Shown here: in pieces, positions 59,827 to 64,000 of the stretch | Layout: each line of letters begins with the position of its first letter | Numbering within the stretch: the first letter of the stretch is position 1 | NCBI GenBank assembly: GCA_008694505.1 | Contig: VZDJ01000011.1 | Span: 372,001-436,000, forward strand | Source: Cyanoderma ruficeps | Taxonomy: Eukaryota > Chordata > Aves > Passeriformes > Timaliidae | DNA length: 64,000 nucleotides | Direction of reading: 5' to 3' | Notes under the pieces: generated by a model | The model's input: only the letters and a program-made list of their open reading frames with translations | Database searches by the model: none | What the model was told of the DNA's origin: nothing | Made by a program: the position numbers and the translations under genes

Positions 59827-62800
59827 AGAACTGATTAGAAATTGTGAGGTGTGAAAAGAATGGGATAGAGCTAGCTGAGAGAAGAGCAGGAGTTGTGAAC
59901 TGGTGCATACATTGCTCCTCAAGAGTGTAAGTCATATGTTTGCTCCAGAGGCAGGTGCTGGCTTTGAGGGCCAACAATATCCCCACCACTCCTGCCCACC
60001 TTGAGTGGCACTTGGCATGGCTGTGAGGGCACAGCATGACACTGTAGTCTTTGGGCACTGTTGTGCAAATGGAACAGCATTTCATGGCAGTGAAATGGCA
60101 AGGAGTCACTGCTGAGGGGCGGGTTTGGCTTCCAAACTTTTACTGCTTACAGTGTCCTAGAAAAGGACAGCAATCAGTTTTGGGTTTTTTTAGTACCTAC
60201 CCCACATCCTCAGATTTGCAAGACAGTCTGGGGTAAGGGCACCACTTTCCCTACAGCCCTCTGCTTTCACTGTTGTCCACGCCAGCTCACAGTGGACACG
60301 ATGTAAGTGTTTTGGTCTTGGCTGGTAGAGATGTTTTGGCAGCCACTGAACTGGAGATGGGCTGTAAGCAAAGTGCTTGCTCCACATCCAGTTACAAAAG
60401 TGCACTATATTTGATAAAGCCTACCAGTGTGCCCCACACTTCAAAGAAAAGGTGAAAAGAATCCATCCCTTCTTCTAAGGAGATTGTGAGCAGGCAGCAT
60501 AATGACCTCCATTTATTACTGGACTTCTTAGCACTGAATCTCAGGGGATACAATTCAGATTTGTATGATTCTCACATTGCTCATAGGGAAGAAATCCAAT
60601 CCAGAGATAAGATGGATGGAGTATTATCCTGTACTGAACATTAAAGGCTACGCTCATCATGAAGCAGGCACTTATTGAATAAAGAATGCTTGTGTGAGAC
60701 ACACAATTCTTAAATATCAAACTTGAGTGTTTTTTAATGGCAAATGTAACTCCACCTTCACATTTGAATAATGGTTTTTCCTTTGGGAAAAGTATTTTTA
60801 GACATGAAAAAAGTTACGTACTGCATTTCATAAACTTTTAAAAGAAATAAATGTAAAAGAATGCTAGAAGTTTAGCATGTTGATTTATTGTGCATTGGAT
60901 TCATTATTGCACATGCATTATTTTTATCGAAATAATATAAATGAAAAATTTTCTCGGCCTTAGAATGTACAATTGAATGTTCCACTTCTGGGCATGTCTC
61001 CATCATTGCCTATCTGACTGTCTTCTGCCCAATTTGCAATATATCATAGCCCACAAGCATATATACATAGATATATGCAAGCTGCATACAAGCTGCATCA
61101 GTTCTCTGGACATAATGAAATTGTATCACTATTCATTTTTCAAGTTAAACCATTATAATTGCCTCTCAGTTGGACTGATGTGTTTTGTGATTATAACAGC
61201 AGTTTTAACTTCTTTGCCATGCTAGTCAGCACTTAGCATCTAAAAAGCTATTTGAAACAAATACTTTAGCATTACTTTTTTTCCTAAATATCTTCAGACT
61301 GGGGACTGAGCCTCTAGCCTTTTGGAAGCAGCTTGTCCACCCCAGGTGGTACCTGCACCCTTCTATTTTCTGCCTGTCCCAAAAAAGTGCTGTGCTAGGC
61401 CAGGAAGACTAGCAGGCACTTGTGACAGGAGAAAAAGTGTGTTGGCAGGACACTATTACTCAGCCTCCCTGTCAGCCTTCACTTTTACTCTCAGTGAAAC
61501 TGTCGTGGCTTCTGCTGGATCCTCTGCCAGAAATCTTTGTTACTTAACTGTGGAGCTCTTCACTTTGCTGAAAGTATCCTGCCATGTCTTGGAAACCCAA
61601 GAGCTTCACAAAAGAGGAAGTATTTCTACCTGCAAGAAAGAGAATGCTAAGGTGAAAGTGTCTGTTCGTAAGATGTCCATTAAATGGCTTCGCAGGAATG
61701 ATGGCTTTTCATCACTCTGGCAGTCGGCAAAGATGTTTCTTGGGCAAATACTGCCATGGTTTAATTAATTTTTAAAGCCTTTGTCTCTTCACTAATATAA
61801 ATGAGAAAAAATAGAAAGGCTAAGCAAAGTTAATAGCAGTTATTCCCCACCCTGATTACTGCCACATTATAAAGGAATAATCCAATCTTTTTTTTTTCCA
61901 CGATACATAACTCAGCCAGTCAAAGGCAGCAGATTGTCAGGCTCCTGTAGCCATGTACTGCTCCCTTAATAGAAATGAAAAGGCCTTGTGCTGTTAAGGA
62001 TATTTCTGCGTGAGTTTATTTCAACGGGTTTTGCTGCTGCCAATGATGATGAATTAAAATATTTACCAGAAAACAGCAGGAGAAACAGCAAAAGTACATT
62101 AGTTGAGGAGCAATGTGGGGAAGTCTCTCAAGAACTTCTGGATTCTGGGATCACCAGTCTTTCTGGATTCCCATGAAGGTCTGAGGCAGGGCTCTATGTG
62201 CACCCGGTGAAGGAAGGGAGTGCAAAGGGACTTTGCAAACACTTATATAAAACCTGTAAAATCTGTCACTGTAAATAGCTGGGACTGGTCTCCCAGCTTT
62301 GGCCCAGCTCCCATGAGTGTGTGCAGGTATAGATGAAATTGTTCTCTAAAACTATGTAAATCTACAGTACTGGTTTGGGTTTCTCTGTTCTATCACCTCC
62401 TATCCTCCAGAGGAGTGTACTGTGAATTCTTTCTTTCAGCCTGTTAGTAGGTGTTGTGACCTAATAGAAATAAATTAAAGCACTCCTGAAGGTTCCTTCT
62501 GGGTATGAAATGGAACTGTTCCCTGGAGAAGGATCGAGAGCTGAGTCATCCTAGAGAAAACAAACCTTACAAAAACCTAAATCTTTGGGGAAAAGCCAGA
62601 TTGGCAATTAGTTCTTAATATGTTAGGAAGACATATATTAGAAGTGGGTGAACTTGCTTGCATTTTATTTATTTTAAATATGAAATGGGTTTTAGTTCTG
62701 CCAAATTTTATATTTTCATACATGTCTTTTGTTCCTTTGAAAATATTTTAAAAAATGCTTAGCCAAAAGAAATTTGGGTCAAATTCACTTGAAAAAATAA

Positions 62801-64000
62801 TTTGAATAATCCATCTCACTTGAAAATTCAAATTATTCTGTTAGGAAAACTCCAAAGTTAAATCAGTGTGGAAGCCTTAGTTACCTTGAAATTCATTGCT
62901 GTTAACAAGCATATTGTACCATATGCTTTCTTCATAAATCTTTTTCTGAAATGAAAGGAGGTAATCTAAAAAAATTTGTCCAATAATATGTATGTGTCTG
63001 TGTTGGGTACGACTGTATCTTCAAGCTGCATAGGAAATGTGGTATCTCCACATATTGCAGCATTGAAAAAAATCCCATCTGCAAAACAGACATGTCTGGG
63101 AGAAAGGCAGACCTCCCAGCAGGCAGGGGAAGGCATGGGAGCAGCATGTGTACGGGAAGCACACACTGACCAGCACTGCAGTCATTGTTTTCCTGGGTGC
63201 CAGAAATCTCCCCATTCTGCCTTCAGCTAATGCCAGAAGGCAACATGCAGCAGCAGAAGGGAGGCTCATCATTAACTCTGTCTTTCCTGGATGTACAAAA
63301 GCAAATATCCATGTGGTGCTTGTGGCTACAGGAGATGTGTAGTCTTCCTGAAACATCAGAAGCTCTCTGGGATGGAACAACTTCACTGTTCACTGAAGAC
63401 TTAGTAGAAGTTGCTGCAAGATTGGATCTGCTGTAGGCTGGGCATCTGAGAGCAGCTTGAGCTAGCTACCGTGTGATAAAACTTTTATCCTCTTTTAAGC
63501 ACAGTGAACTGGCTCATGATTACCTAAAGTGTGGGCTCACACTTCCAGCCGTCACAGTGCTGCTGGGGATTTGTGAATTGCCCTAGTAAGGCAGATTAGT
63601 GGCTGAAGCAATTGGTCTCTTCACCTGCGAGCAGACTTCAGTGGGTAGGAAACTGCAGAGAATCCCCCTCTTCAGTCAGTCAATCCCATTTTCCCTTGTG
63701 CTGGCAAATATGCCTGTTAGCATGTTTGAAGTTAGGGGTTAGGTGTGAAAGCACATGTCCAGGGTTTATCTCACAGCCACAGCTGACTGGTTTCTGTAGT
63801 CCCACCATGATGAGCCTGTTAGTGATGGCCACGTGAAAGATTCAGCCTCAGGACATCTGCCTGTGCACTGCTTGCCAAAAACTGGATAAAACTCTGCTGC
63901 TGGTGCTCTCCATACCTTATAATGTTTATCAAAAGCCAGCTTGTTTGAGCAGGATGTAGGGTGCAGACCCTAGGGGGTTAATCACTCCTGTGAGCTCTAA
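59827..64000. other. Intergenic sequence to the end of the window
   Basis: No spliced gene is recognisable. The longest unexplained frame is 61322-61768 (148 codons, + strand), with no known domain. AT-rich unique-looking segments near 60.72-61.06 and 61.78-62.06 kb resemble non-coding DNA in style. Overlapping frames around 62.9-63.4 kb on both strands have no homology that I recognise. Confidence 0.5.

Noticed and set aside
62932..63436. Cluster of overlapping frames on both strands near the window end
   Set aside because: Several mutually overlapping frames with no shared domain and no splice signals are best explained by locally low stop-codon density.
1..64000. CRISPR arrays, bacterial operons, rRNA or tRNA genes
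   Set aside because: No spaced direct-repeat array, Shine-Dalgarno-led gene clusters or recognisable tRNA/rRNA was seen. The window is vertebrate nuclear DNA.

Overview
This is nuclear DNA from a bird, most likely a passerine or another neoavian. Three things support this. Two spliced vertebrate genes, CER1 (Cerberus) and ZDHHC21, lie on the + strand in the conserved FREM1-CER1-ZDHHC21-NFIB order, which is on chromosome Z in birds. Degenerate CR1 LINEs are present. There are also several LTR fragments that I recognise from memory as common avian or passerine endogenous-retrovirus families. The base composition is AT-rich and intron-like, with one strong CpG island. Bacterial-style gene structure is absent, and almost all open reading frames over 60 codons are chance frames or repeat remnants.

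Layout. Positions 1-1270 are non-coding DNA upstream of CER1; FREM1 should lie further left. CER1 occupies about 1.3-3.1 kb: a TATA box, two coding exons, a phase-0 intron and a 269-residue product with the complete DAN-family cystine knot. From 3.1 to 11.7 kb is the CER1-ZDHHC21 spacer. It holds a cluster of homeodomain-type TAATTA sites (5.2-5.3 kb), a decayed minus-strand CR1 with recognisable reverse transcriptase (6.2-7.8 kb), microsatellites and a small gap. The CpG island at 11.74-12.2 kb is the probable ZDHHC21 promoter. A likely untranslated exon follows at 14.8 kb, then seven coding exons between 18,543 and 44,559. All seven splice in frame to exactly 265 codons with the DHHC active site at residues 117-120. 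A good poly(A) signal lies at 45,477.

From 45.5 kb to the end there is no convincing gene. This is the beginning of the spacer toward NFIB. It contains an isolated GC-rich block (46.74-46.95 kb), a solo ERVL-like LTR on the minus strand (48.19-48.79 kb), a 1.06-kb ERV-derived repeat with internal motif repetition (56.86-57.92 kb), and a nested LTR complex (58.32-59.83 kb). That complex ends in two nearly identical inverted LTR starts flanking a 729-base gap.

The two genes do not form a joint pathway. CER1 is a secreted Nodal/BMP/Wnt antagonist of early embryos. ZDHHC21 is a membrane palmitoyltransferase. I found no convincing previously undescribed biological system. The items most worth a second look are the inverted LTR pair at the gap, the isolated CpG-rich block, the TAATTA cluster near CER1, the predicted upstream exon with a short uORF, and extra cysteines in ZDHHC21 membrane helix 2.
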